From Synechococcus sp. MVIR-18-1 (GTDB taxonomy: Bacteria > Cyanobacteriota > Cyanobacteriia > PCC-6307 > Cyanobiaceae), in NCBI RefSeq assembly GCF_014279835.1, contig NZ_CP047942.1:2170001-2234000 (forward strand): DNA of 64,000 nt. Reading direction: 5' to 3'. The position numbers were made by a program, and so were the translations under genes. Below the pieces are notes generated by a model, which did no database searches, was not told the DNA's origin, and was given only the letters and a program-made list of their open reading frames with translations. How positions within the stretch are numbered: position 1 is the stretch's first letter; each line of letters starts with the position of its first letter. Positions 53,619 through 62,374 of this stretch are shown here, one piece after another.

Positions 53619-55124
53619 ATGGGCAGGATCCAGACACACTGCGATGTGGCTCATACATTTGAGCAGGACGCTGCACTGATTCGCCGGGCCATGACAGCCG
53701 CACTTCAACAACCAACGGCTGCTCAGCGTTTCGGCACGCTGCTCGACACCGCTCAGCGCGCTTGGAATCAGCGCCAAGTGGAGGAGGGCACATTCAGCAT
53801 CGCCGTGCAGGTTCCCGCTCAGGATCCGCTCAAGCAATTGCCATGCCTGGCGGGAGAAAGCGCTTTCCGGTTCCTATGGGACAGCGCCCCAGGCCTCTGC
53901 CTTGCTGCGGCCGGTCAATGCCAAAACCTTGAGCTAGCAGGTCCGCGGCGATTTGAGCTGGCCCAACGTTTCAGCGACACCACCCTGCAACGCCTGATCG
54001 ATGCCAGCCCTGAGGCGCCGTGCCAGGCCCGCTCCCGGGTTTTGCTCGCCTTCAGTTTTTTCGAGCAGAACCGCGAACAGCAGGGCAGTCTGGACACAGT
54101 CCCCTGCCTGCATGCGCTGCTCCCCCGCTGGCAACTCAGCAGACATGGTCAACAAAGCTGGTTGCGGATGCATGGCCATGCATCCGATGCATCTGATGTG
54201 CGTGTCCTCGTGGAAGCGCTGTGGCAGATGGCCGAAGCGCTCAACACAACGTCGCCTCAAGAGGAGCCAGACGATCCAACAATCCTGGGTACCCCCGTGG
54301 GCTGCTGGCAAGAGCGCTATCAACCAGCACTCGAGCAAGGATTGGCGTTGGTGAATGAGGGAGCCCTACACAAGCTGGTGCTGGCCGTGCGTCAGTCGAT
54401 TGAACTCACCACTCCTCTCTCCCCCTTACCCCTGTTGGAGAGGCTGCGGCATCAGCAAACCGGGAGCTGCCGCTTCCTCTGGCAACGAGGACTCAATGAT
54501 GCTTTTTTTGGAGCCTCGCCAGAGAGGCTGCTCAGCCTGCGCAACGGACGGTTGCGGAGCGATGCCCTAGCCGGCACTGCAGGTCGAGGTGAAGGCGGCG
54601 ACACCCTGATGCAATCGAGCAAGGACCGCCACGAACATGAGCTCGTCGTGAAGGCAATCAGCGAGAGCCTCCGCGAGGAAGGACTGCAACCGCAAAGCCC
54701 TCGGCGGCCCCAATTGTCGCGCCATGGCCAGCTGATCCATTTACACACCCCGATCAGTGCCGATGCTGCAGGGCACCAGGCCCTTGCCCTCGCGGCTGCG
54801 CTTCATCCGACCCCAGCGGTAGCAGGCCTACCAAGGAGAGAGGCCATGCATTGGCTGCAAACACTTGAGCCATTCGAGCGCGGTGGCTATGCAGCGCCCA
54901 TCGGTTGGATCGACAAGGCCGGTGATGCGGAATTGCGCGTTGCCATCCGCTGCGGACACCTGCGCGGCAGCCAACTTGACCTCACCGCAGGAGCTGGCCT
55001 TGTGCGCGGATCGATTGCGGAGCGGGAACTACAAGAGGTCAGCCAAAAGCTGGCCGTCCTCGCCGACCAGCTTGATCTTCACTCAGGGAGCCTGGAGCGA
55101 ACGCAGACGCCACTCCATCGATGA
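53619..55124 (+). CDS. menF: Isochorismate synthase
   Basis: Chorismate-utilising enzyme converting chorismate to isochorismate, the entry step to phylloquinone. The C-terminal catalytic domain shows LHKLVLAVRQSIEL, CRFLWQRGLNDAFFGASPER, the DALAGTAGRGEGGDT block, HTPISADAAGHQALALA, HPTPAVAGLPRREAMHWLQT and ERGGYAAPIGWIDKAGDAE. ATG 53619 has GGGGA 7 bp upstream; a later Met at 53691 is possible. Length 501 is near the usual 470. Divergent from menA with about 34 bp between starts. Confidence 0.93.
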   Translation: MGRIQTHCDVAHTFEQDAALIRRAMTAALQQPTAAQRFGTLLDTAQRAWNQRQVEEGTFSIAVQVPAQDPLKQLPCLAGESAFRFLWDSAPGLCLAAAGQCQNLELAGPRRFELAQRFSDTTLQRLIDASPEAPCQARSRVLLAFSFFEQNREQQGSLDTVPCLHALLPRWQLSRHGQQSWLRMHGHASDASDVRVLVEALWQMAEALNTTSPQEEPDDPTILGTPVGCWQERYQPALEQGLALVNEGALHKLVLAVRQSIELTTPLSPLPLLERLRHQQTGSCRFLWQRGLNDAFFGASPERLLSLRNGRLRSDALAGTAGRGEGGDTLMQSSKDRHEHELVVKAISESLREEGLQPQSPRRPQLSRHGQLIHLHTPISADAAGHQALALAAALHPTPAVAGLPRREAMHWLQTLEPFERGGYAAPIGWIDKAGDAELRVAIRCGHLRGSQLDLTAGAGLVRGSIAERELQEVSQKLAVLADQLDLHSGSLERTQTPLHR

Positions 55125-55151
55125 CTGCTTGAGGATGTCTCCTTCCTGAAA

Positions 55152-56078
55152 TCAGGTCGAAGACGCACTCAGACGAGCAATCACCATGTCGGCCAAGGGC
55201 ACGTTCATCAAACGCTCCACTTCGCGAATACCGGTTGGACTGGTGACATTGATTTCACTCAGCATTCCGCCGATCACATCAATCCCCACAAAAAACAAAC
55301 CCTCCGAACGCAAGGCCGGAGCCAAGGCCTCACAAATCAAGCGTTCACGCTCCGTGAGCTCCGTGGCCTCAGGAAATCCCCCCACAGCCAGGTTGCTCCG
55401 AAACTCCCCCTCTTTGGGCTTGCGGTTCACAGCTCCCAGTGGTTCTCCATCCACGAGCAGGATCCGTTTGTCGCCATCGGTAACGGCCGGTAAAAAACGT
55501 TGAGCCATCACTGGAAGCGAACCCTGTTCCGTCACCAGTTCAAGCAATGCACCGAGTCCGGGTGCTGACGCTGAAACGCGCACAACACCTAAACCAGCCC
55601 GGCCACCGAGGGGCTTCAAAACCACTTCCTCTTGTTCGCGCGCAAAGGCCGATAGCTCCGAAATTCGGCCCGACACCAACGTTGGGGCCATCCAGCGGCT
55701 GAAGCGCAGAGCACCAAGCTTTTCGTTCCAACTGCGCAGCGATGCCGGACGGTTCAGCACCAGGGCACCCGCTCGCTCGGCCACATCGAGCAGATGGGTG
55801 GCATAGAGATAGGCCTCATCAACGGGAGGATCCTTCCGCATCCAGATCGCTCCAAAGCGATTGAGAGGACAGCGTTCTGGTTCGCCGATCTCAATCCAGG
55901 GATCGGGCTGCACTGGCACCGCAACCGCTAAGGGCTCATCACCCAATGCAATCAAATCAGCAGGCGTGGACGCCCAGACCTCATGGCCAGCACGCTGGGC
56001 CGCCTGCATCAAGGCGGCTGTGGAATCTTTTGCAGGGTTGATCCGATCGAGCGGATCCAACACGAAGAGGTGGCGCAT
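55152..56078 (-). CDS. gshB: Glutathione synthetase
   Basis: ATP-grasp ligase adding glycine to gamma-glutamylcysteine. Blocks: [20 protein letters not shown] at the N-terminus, [38 protein letters not shown], the small loop [20 protein letters not shown] and [20 protein letters not shown]. From ATG 56078 it is 308 residues, the usual bacterial size. It follows grxC by 13 bp on the same strand, a common cyanobacterial glutathione pair. Confidence 0.95.
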   Translation of the reverse strand: MRHLFVLDPLDRINPAKDSTAALMQAAQRAGHEVWASTPADLIALGDEPLAVAVPVQPDPWIEIGEPERCPLNRFGAIWMRKDPPVDEAYLYATHLLDVAERAGALVLNRPASLRSWNEKLGALRFSRWMAPTLVSGRISELSAFAREQEEVVLKPLGGRAGLGVVRVSASAPGLGALLELVTEQGSLPVMAQRFLPAVTDGDKRILLVDGEPLGAVNRKPKEGEFRSNLAVGGFPEATELTERERLICEALAPALRSEGLFFVGIDVIGGMLSEINVTSPTGIREVERLMNVPLADMVIARLSASST

Positions 56079-56091
56079 GGCTGACACCGAT

Positions 56092-56355
56092 TCAGGCCTG
56101 ACCGGCGAGCAGGGCATCCAGTTTCCCCGCACGCTCGAGGCCATGAAGTTCGTCGCAGCCCCCTACGTGTTGGTCATCGATAAAAATCTGAGGAACACTG
56201 CGTTTGCCGTTGCCTCGGGCCGCCATCGCATCACGTCCAGGCTCATCCCCATCCACCGAGACTTCGCTGTAGGCCACACCCTTTCGATCGAGCAGACCCT
56301 TTGCGCGCACACAAAACGGACAGGTGCTCCAGGTGTAGATCTCAACCTTGGCCAT
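56092..56355 (-). CDS. grxC: Glutaredoxin
   Basis: Small dithiol glutaredoxin that reduces protein and mixed disulfides with glutathione. The active site is CPFC at residues 12-15 ([19 protein letters not shown]), with the TVP-like cis-Pro segment [20 protein letters not shown]. Length 87 is typical of Grx3-like proteins. Upstream of gshB and divergent from prfB. The substrate is not assignable. Confidence 0.94.
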   Translation of the reverse strand: MAKVEIYTWSTCPFCVRAKGLLDRKGVAYSEVSVDGDEPGRDAMAARGNGKRSVPQIFIDDQHVGGCDELHGLERAGKLDALLAGQA

Positions 56356-56436
56356 CGAACTGCCGCATGGGAAGGCTGAATCTTATGCAGGACGACCGCG
56401 CTGATAGCGTCAAGTTCCGAAGACTCCCTTGCTCCA

Positions 56437-57565
56437 TTGCTGGACCTCACAGACTTCAAACGCGATCTTTCCGAGCTCACTGACCGCCTGGGCCATGCCC
56501 AGGACTGTCTTTGACGTCCCTGCACTGAACGCCAGGCAGCAAGATCTCGAGCAACTCGCAGCTCAACCCGAGTTTTGGAACGACCAGCAAAACGCCCAGA
56601 AGCAGATGCGGCGCCTGGACGAAGTCAAGGCACAGCTGCAGCAACTGGTGGATTGGCGTGGTGCGATCGACGATGGGCAAGCCACCCTTGAGCTCTATGA
56701 CTTAGAGCCTGACGAAGACCTCCTCGGTGAAGCTCAGCAGGGACTCGATCAGCTGCGACACGCTTTGGATCGCTGGGAGCTGGAGCGCCTGCTCAGCGGT
56801 GAATATGACAAAGAAGGTGCTGTTCTAAGCATCAACGCCGGTGCCGGGGGCACTGACGCCCAGGACTGGGCCCAGATGCTGCTGCGCATGTACACCCGCT
56901 GGGCCGAAGACCAAGGGATGAGCGTGCGCGTCAATGAGTTGTCGGAAGGTGAGGAAGCAGGCATCAAAAGCACCACGATTGAAATCGAAGGTCGTTACGC
57001 CTACGGCTATTTACGCAACGAAAAGGGCACCCATCGGTTGGTGCGGATCTCGCCCTTTAATGCCAATGACAAGCGGCAAACGAGCTTCGCGGGTGTGGAA
57101 GTGATGCCCAAGCTGGATGAAGATGTAGAGCTCAATATTCCTGAAAAAGATCTCGAGGTCACCACCTCCCGCTCCGGCGGGGCCGGTGGGCAGAACGTCA
57201 ACAAAGTGGAAACGGCCGTTCGCATCCTTCACGTACCCACCGGTCTGGCGGTGCGCTGCACCCAAGAGCGCTCCCAGCTTCAGAACAAAGAGAAGGCCAT
57301 GGCCCTGCTCAAGGCGAAGTTGCTGGTGATTGCCCAGGAGCAGCGTGCAGCGGAAATTGCCGACATTCGCGGCGACATTGTGGAAGCCGCCTGGGGAAAT
57401 CAGATCCGCAATTACGTGTTTCACCCGTACCAAATGGTGAAAGACCTGCGCACCCAAGAAGAGACCACAGATGTGCAAGGCGTGATGGATGGAGATCTCA
57501 ACCCCTTCATCCAGGCGTTATTGCGCCAAGGTGTGGATCGCCCAGGCAGCGACGACGACACATGA
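56437..57565 (+). CDS. prfB: Peptide chain release factor 2 with programmed +1 frameshift
   Basis: RF2 terminates translation at UGA and UAA. The zero frame runs from a TTG at 56437 ([20 protein letters not shown]) for 25 codons to CTT TGA at 56509-56514. A +1 shift on CTT T|GAC continues as [20 protein letters not shown], giving a full RF2 with [20 protein letters not shown], which holds the GGQ peptide-release motif. CTTTGAC is the classical autoregulatory RF2 site: the enzyme suppresses its own frameshift when abundant. The upstream stimulatory sequence is weak (CAGGA). A plain ORF call would start about 56429 in the wrong frame. Confidence 0.93.
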
Positions 57566-57771
57566 CTCAGGCTCCCAACAACAACAGCACCCCTTCCACA
57601 GCACAAAGCGACGACAAGGGAGCGCCACCGCCGAGCTTCGTAAAATTGGCCATGCGCAACATGGTGCGCAAAGGGGGGCAGAGCCTGTTCCATTTCGGCC
57701 TGACCGCTGCAGGCTTCATTGGTTTCATTCTTGTGGTGGCCTGGTTGGGGCGACCAACACTCCCGCAATGA
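57562..57771 (+). CDS. DUF3285 small membrane protein
   Basis: Small cyanobacterial protein of unknown function, 69 residues: a polar, Asn/Ser/Thr-rich N-terminus of about 24 residues, then the conserved [20 protein letters not shown], and one C-terminal transmembrane helix ([17 protein letters not shown]). Its ATG overlaps the prfB stop (ATGA) and its stop overlaps the ybeY start (ATGA), so it is locked in a translationally coupled prfB-DUF3285-ybeY string. Conserved in my recollection next to prfB in cyanobacteria. Confidence 0.78.
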   Translation: MTQAPNNNSTPSTAQSDDKGAPPPSFVKLAMRNMVRKGGQSLFHFGLTAAGFIGFILVVAWLGRPTLPQ

Positions 57772-58301
57772 TCAGCCTCGATCTGGCCTTCAGCCCCGCA
57801 GCCGCTGACCTCATTGATGCAGCGGATGACGAAAGCACGCGCTCGAGGCTGCTACAAGCCAGCGATTGGGAGGGTGAATTAAGCGCCTGGATCGAAGCCC
57901 TTCGTCAGGACCTCGACAACCACTGTCCCGATGCCGTGAGGACCTGCGACACGGTCAGTTTGGGAGTCTCGCTGCTCGATGACGCCAGCATCGCCGAACT
58001 CAATCTGCGCTGGCGCCAGAAAGCCACTCCAACGGATGTGCTCTCCTTTGCTGCTCTGGAGAGTGAAATGCCGATGGGTGCAGGCCAAGAGCTTGAACTA
58101 GGTGACATCGTCGTGTCGGTGCCCACCGCCCGTCGTCAAGCTCTGGAGCAGGAGCATGGCCTGGAACGGGAACTGCGCTGGTTGGTCAGTCACGGGCTTC
58201 TGCACTTGCTGAGCTGGGATCATCCCGATGAAGACTCGCTCGCTGCAATGCTGCAAAAACAGGAGCACCTACTTGGCATGGGCGGTAACGTTCCCTCCTG
58301 A
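57768..58301 (+). CDS. ybeY: Endoribonuclease YbeY (16S rRNA maturation)
   Basis: Metal-dependent RNase of the UPF0054 family needed for 16S rRNA 3'-end processing and ribosome quality control. The zinc motif is VSHGLLHLLSWDH (three His), preceded by RWRQKATPTDVLSFAALE and LELGDIVVSVPTARRQA. From ATG 57768 it is 177 residues, the usual size. A longer reading begins inside prfB and is not supported. Overlaps DUF3285 and is followed by dgkA 13 bp later. Confidence 0.94.
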   Translation: MISLDLAFSPAAADLIDAADDESTRSRLLQASDWEGELSAWIEALRQDLDNHCPDAVRTCDTVSLGVSLLDDASIAELNLRWRQKATPTDVLSFAALESEMPMGAGQELELGDIVVSVPTARRQALEQEHGLERELRWLVSHGLLHLLSWDHPDEDSLAAMLQKQEHLLGMGGNVPS

Positions 58302-58314
58302 GGTGAGATCAACT

Positions 58315-58800
58315 GTGAATCAGCAGATGAAGTCACTGCTGAACCCTGAAGACGGAGCACCGGTGCCTGAGGAGATCAGCCAGCGCAGCACCCAACGCGC
58401 CCATCGCGCAGCCAAACGGGGTGCCTGGCGGATCGCCGGGGACCTCCCCTCGAGCTTCCGATACGCGGCCCAAGGTCTGGGCTACGGCTTCGTGAGCCAG
58501 AGGAACTTCCGGATCCACGTTTGTACGGGAGCTGTGGTCTTAGGGATGGGGATTTGGCTCCAGCTTCCCTCCATCCAGCTGGCGGTGTTGGTGCTCACGG
58601 TGGCTGTTGTGTTGGTGTTGGAGCTGCTCAATACGGCCATCGAAGCTGCGGTGGACTTGGCAATCGGCCGCCGGTTCCATCCCCTTGCCAGGGTTGCCAA
58701 GGATTGTGCGGCTGCCGCTGTTCTCGTCTCTGCAATCAGCTCAATGCTGATCGCGCTCCTGCTTCTCCTTCCACCCCTGATCCTGCGCCTGGGCCTCTGA
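58315..58800 (+). CDS. dgkA: Diacylglycerol kinase / undecaprenol kinase family protein
   Basis: Small integral membrane kinase of the DgkA family, phosphorylating diacylglycerol or undecaprenol. The catalytic helix block is [20 protein letters not shown] with the Glu and Asn of the family, then [20 protein letters not shown]. The N-terminal half is cytoplasmic and polar ([20 protein letters not shown]) and longer than in E. coli DgkA, as in many cyanobacteria. GTG 58315 or ATG 58327 could start it. trpG follows 2 bp later. Confidence 0.88.
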   Translation: MNQQMKSLLNPEDGAPVPEEISQRSTQRAHRAAKRGAWRIAGDLPSSFRYAAQGLGYGFVSQRNFRIHVCTGAVVLGMGIWLQLPSIQLAVLVLTVAVVLVLELLNTAIEAAVDLAIGRRFHPLARVAKDCAAAAVLVSAISSMLIALLLLLPPLILRLGL

Positions 58801-58802
58801 CC

Positions 58803-59399
58803 ATGCTCTTGGTTATCGATAACTACGACAGTTTCACCTTCAACCTGGTGCAATACCTGGGGGAGCTCGCCAGCCAGTTCCCGGTGGCCACCGACTGTCG
58901 CGTCGAGCGAAACGACGCCCTCAGCCTTGAGGAGATTCGCGACCTGAATCCATCCGCGATTTTGCTTTCACCTGGCCCAGGCGATCCGGATCAAGCCGGT
59001 GTTTGCCTCGAGGTCTTAAGCCAACTCTCACCCACCATTCCAACCCTTGGCGTCTGCCTCGGGCATCAGTCCATAGCGCAGGCGTACGGCGGACGCGTTG
59101 TGAGAGCCCGCGAACTGATGCATGGGAAAACATCTCCTGTTCAGCATCGCGGTGAAGGCGTCTTCGCGGGGCTCCCCCAACCCCTTACTGCGACCCGGTA
59201 TCACAGCCTGATTGCGGAACGAGACACGCTTCCTGAGTGCCTTGAAGTCACCGCCTGGCTAGAGGATGGAACGATCATGGGTCTGCGCCATCGCGACTAC
59301 CCCCATCTGCAGGGGGTGCAATTCCATCCGGAGAGCGTGCTCACAGAAGCAGGGCACCAGCTGCTGGCCAACTTCCTGCGTCAAGCAGAACCCCAGTGA
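58803..59399 (+). CDS. trpG: Anthranilate/aminodeoxychorismate synthase glutamine amidotransferase
   Basis: Class I glutamine amidotransferase component (TrpG/PabA) providing ammonia for anthranilate or aminodeoxychorismate formation. The N-terminus is [20 protein letters not shown]; the oxyanion strand is [13 protein letters not shown]; the nucleophile Cys is in [16 protein letters not shown]; the catalytic His and Glu are in [14 protein letters not shown]. The same subunit often serves both pathways. ATG 58803 lies 2 bp after dgkA. No trpE or pabB neighbour. Confidence 0.93.
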   Translation: MLLVIDNYDSFTFNLVQYLGELASQFPVATDCRVERNDALSLEEIRDLNPSAILLSPGPGDPDQAGVCLEVLSQLSPTIPTLGVCLGHQSIAQAYGGRVVRARELMHGKTSPVQHRGEGVFAGLPQPLTATRYHSLIAERDTLPECLEVTAWLEDGTIMGLRHRDYPHLQGVQFHPESVLTEAGHQLLANFLRQAEPQ

Positions 59400-59437
59400 C
59401 ATCACTGCTAGCTTCCTGAGCACAAAGACGAGCAGCA

Positions 59438-60175
59438 ATGTCGGTCCACGAACGGGTTCAGAGTCTTTTCAGCATTGTTGTGCGTGGATCTGCTCTGCTG
59501 GCGATCGGCACGATTGCTCCAGTTCGGGCCGCGGGCGTCAGCGTGACCAATTACGGCCATAGCGCCTTGCTGATCCGCGGAGGCGGCCAATCCGTGATGG
59601 TGAATCCATTTCGGGCCGTGGGCTGCGCCAAAGGACTCGCTGAACCACGCGTGAACGCAACGGTGACTCTTGCCAGTTCGGAATTACCCGATGAGGGGGC
59701 CCGCATCGGTGGAGGCACCTATCTGGTCAAACCCGGTTCCTATCGTGTCGGCGGTCTCAAGATCGAAGGGTTCGCCGCTCCCCACGACCGCGTGGGTGGC
59801 CGTCGTTTTGGCCAAGCCACGGTGTGGCGCTGGCAACAGGCAGGCCTCAGCTTTGCCCATCTCGGAGGCACCGCCGCCACACTCAGCGGTGAGGACAAGG
59901 TGCTTCTCGGTCGCCCCGACGTCTTAATCATCGGCGTCGGCGGCGGCGGCAAGGTCTACAACGCAGAGGAGGCGGCGAAGGTTGTACGGGAACTCAATCC
60001 CCGCAGGGTGATCCCAGTCCAATACGTGAATGGGGAGGCGCCGTCCGGCTGTGACCTCGGCGGAGTCCAGCCTTTTTTGGACGCGATGTCCGGTACAAAG
60101 GTGCGCAAGGTGGGGCCAAACCTCAACCTGCCTGGAACCCTTGGTGACACGACCGTGATCGATGTCATGCGTTGA
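59438..60175 (+). CDS. Metallo-beta-lactamase-fold protein with degenerate metal site
   Basis: UlaG-like MBL-fold protein, probably exported or membrane-attached through an N-terminal hydrophobic segment (SIVVRGSALLAIGTIAPVRA). The fold begins VTNYGHSALLIRGGGQSVMV. Where HxHxDH should be, the sequence is ASSELPDEGA, and the later ligand positions are also altered (FAHLGG, VQYVNG), leaving only isolated His (APHDRV, AHLGG). A normal hydrolase function is therefore unlikely; it may bind something or be catalytically different. Length 245. Convergent with the asparaginase gene, overlapping by 11 bp. Confidence 0.72.
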   Translation: MSVHERVQSLFSIVVRGSALLAIGTIAPVRAAGVSVTNYGHSALLIRGGGQSVMVNPFRAVGCAKGLAEPRVNATVTLASSELPDEGARIGGGTYLVKPGSYRVGGLKIEGFAAPHDRVGGRRFGQATVWRWQQAGLSFAHLGGTAATLSGEDKVLLGRPDVLIIGVGGGGKVYNAEEAAKVVRELNPRRVIPVQYVNGEAPSGCDLGGVQPFLDAMSGTKVRKVGPNLNLPGTLGDTTVIDVMR

Positions 60176-61178
60176 TCGCGACCGACGCCAACAGCGCTGA
60201 CAGCTCGGCTCGCTCCATCCCAGCGATCAAGGACAAAAGCAGCAGAATTCTTGCCTTCTGAGGGCTGAGGGTTCCCGCCGGCAACAAACCAAGTTCGTCC
60301 TGCAGCGCACAGGGATGAACAGGCCCGCTACCGCAACGATTCGCGCGCAGCATCAGGGGCAACACACCTGGCCAGGCTTTGATCGCCTGACGTTCTCCCG
60401 CAGACAACTGACCGGCCCCGGTGCCGGTCCAGACCAGCCCCTTCACCCCTGCATGGGAAAGGGCCGACACCATGGCTAATGGGGGATCCACACAGCCATA
60501 AAGAATGGCCACTTCGGGCCACTGAGGCGGCAAGGCCAGCGTCGCGAAGGGAACGGTACGGGACCCCGACGCCACCGGCACATGCACCCCGCTGTCATCC
60601 ACCCAGCCCAGGGGGCCCACGTCTGGGCTTTGAAAGGCACCCACACCCTGGGTGGCCACCTTGGTGACAGCCCCAGCTCCATGGATCTGGCCATCCATCA
60701 CCACCAGCACCCCGTGGCCACAGGCCTGAGGGCTACAGGCCACTTGCACCGCCTGAAACAGATTCAGCGGACCATCGGCACTGAGCGCTGTAGCCGGACG
60801 CATCGCTCCCACCAACACCACGGGCCGCGGATCATCAATGAGTAACTCCAACAACCAGGCGGTTTCTTCCAAGGTGTTGGTGCCGTGGGTGATCACCACT
60901 CCCACCAGCTCGGGAGACGCAGAAAACGCCTCACGGATGCGCTTCACCAGTTGGATCCAATGCTGAAACTGCAGATCCGCACTATCCAGATTGGTGAGTT
61001 GCTCCACCTGAATCTGAGCCAGCTCCTGCAGCTGCGGCAGCTCCTGGAGCAGTTCCGATCCCGCCATCGCCCCCGCGGTGTAGGCGTTGACAGAGGTGCT
61101 TTTGTCAGCGCGGCCAGCGATCGTGCCGCCCGTGGCAAGCAGGAGCAACTGCGGGGATGATGCGGACTGATCGACCAT
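60165..61178 (-). CDS. L-asparaginase (type I/II family)
   Basis: Hydrolyses asparagine to aspartate and ammonia. The two catalytic threonines lie in LLATGGTIAGRADKST and VITHGTNTLEETAWLLELL; other blocks are VVLVGAMRPATALSADGPLN and VHPCALQDELGLLPAGTLSP. From ATG 61178 it is 337 residues. The start overlaps the HisC-like gene stop (TGATG). No signal peptide is evident, so a cytoplasmic form is likely; I cannot separate type I from II with confidence. Confidence 0.87.
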   Translation of the reverse strand: MVDQSASSPQLLLLATGGTIAGRADKSTSVNAYTAGAMAGSELLQELPQLQELAQIQVEQLTNLDSADLQFQHWIQLVKRIREAFSASPELVGVVITHGTNTLEETAWLLELLIDDPRPVVLVGAMRPATALSADGPLNLFQAVQVACSPQACGHGVLVVMDGQIHGAGAVTKVATQGVGAFQSPDVGPLGWVDDSGVHVPVASGSRTVPFATLALPPQWPEVAILYGCVDPPLAMVSALSHAGVKGLVWTGTGAGQLSAGERQAIKAWPGVLPLMLRANRCGSGPVHPCALQDELGLLPAGTLSPQKARILLLLSLIAGMERAELSALLASVAINA

Positions 61179-62317
61179 CAAGACTCTGAATCGATCGCTT
61201 GATAAGCCTGCCAAAAGCGCTGCATCTGCTCAGTGGTGCCAATGCTGATGCGCAGCGAACCATTGATCTGAGGCTTCCCCGCCATCGATCTCACCAAAAT
61301 CCCTGCCGCCCGCAGCTCCGCTTCAACCGTTTCAGACGAACGATGGGGCCAAAGCAACAGATAATTGCCGCCAGCGGCATGATGAATAGCATGCTGACGC
61401 GTTAGTTGAGTAACGATCCAGTTACGGGCTCGTAACACTTCGGCAACATAGGCATCGGTATAGGGCTGATCGGCCAAAGCCGCCATCGCCGCCGTCACGG
61501 CCAAACTATTGACGTCATAGGGACCCGTGACCCTTCCCACCCGGTCCACGACATCCGGATGGCCAAGGGCAAACCCGATTCGCAAGCCAGCAAGGCCAGC
61601 GGTTTTCGCCAACGACCGGAGCACGAGCAGGTTTGGAACGACGCGAAAATCAACGGACGGCAAGACGCTGTCTCCCGTGAACGCCTCATACAACTCATCC
61701 ACCACCACGAGCGTTTCAGGCGCCGCAGCCGCTAGTTCCAACACTTGAGCCGCCGGCAAACGGGTTCCCGTGGGGTTGTTGGGATTGCAGAGCATCAAGA
61801 TGCGCGGCTTGCGCAACAAAGCGGCGCGAATCGCCTCCATCGGAAACACAAATCCGGGCAGCTCATGGGGCACGGCCTCAATCGCCATCCCCTGCATGCC
61901 CGCACAGGGGGCGTAATACCCAAAGGTGGGACTGGTGGTCAGCAGCGTGTCACCGGCCGCGCCATAGGCATGAATCACGGCATGGATCGCAGCGTCGACC
62001 CCGTTAAAGATCCCAACATGCGCAGCCGATAACGCAGAGGTCAAACCTGCTGGCGACGACACCAGGTTGGCAATCAGGGCTTCGCGGAGGCCGTCGTACT
62101 CGGGATAAATCGCGATCTGATCGGCCGGGAAAGCGCGAATCGCCTCCGTGACCCTGGGACTGGGGCCCATCGTGTTTTCGTTGAAGTCGAGCCGCAACAA
62201 GTCGCGTCGTCCTTCAAGCGGAGCGCTGTAGGCCTTGAGCTGCTCGACCTCGGGCCGGGCGCTGGGTGCATTGCTTTGAGGGTGTCCGTTCACAGCCAAT
62301 CCCAAGTCACGAAACAA
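61178..62317 (-). CDS. HisC-like PLP aminotransferase
   Basis: Aminotransferase class I/II close to histidinol-phosphate aminotransferase; the fold is also shared by threonine-phosphate decarboxylase (CobD), so the substrate is not proven. Blocks: LRLDFNENTMGPSP (N-terminal substrate region), LCNPNNPTGTRLPAAQVLEL, VVDELYEAF, and the PLP lysine in SLAKTAGLAGLRIGFAL, with RISIGTTEQMQRF near the C-terminus. Length 379. No other his gene lies close by. It ends in a 1-bp overlap with the asparaginase gene. Confidence 0.8.
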   Translation of the reverse strand: MFRDLGLAVNGHPQSNAPSARPEVEQLKAYSAPLEGRRDLLRLDFNENTMGPSPRVTEAIRAFPADQIAIYPEYDGLREALIANLVSSPAGLTSALSAAHVGIFNGVDAAIHAVIHAYGAAGDTLLTTSPTFGYYAPCAGMQGMAIEAVPHELPGFVFPMEAIRAALLRKPRILMLCNPNNPTGTRLPAAQVLELAAAAPETLVVVDELYEAFTGDSVLPSVDFRVVPNLLVLRSLAKTAGLAGLRIGFALGHPDVVDRVGRVTGPYDVNSLAVTAAMAALADQPYTDAYVAEVLRARNWIVTQLTRQHAIHHAAGGNYLLLWPHRSSETVEAELRAAGILVRSMAGKPQINGSLRISIGTTEQMQRFWQAYQAIDSES

Positions 62318-62374
62318 TCAAAACGTGAAAACGAATTCGAACCACAGCTGCTGCATTTGGCCAACTTGGTGTCA

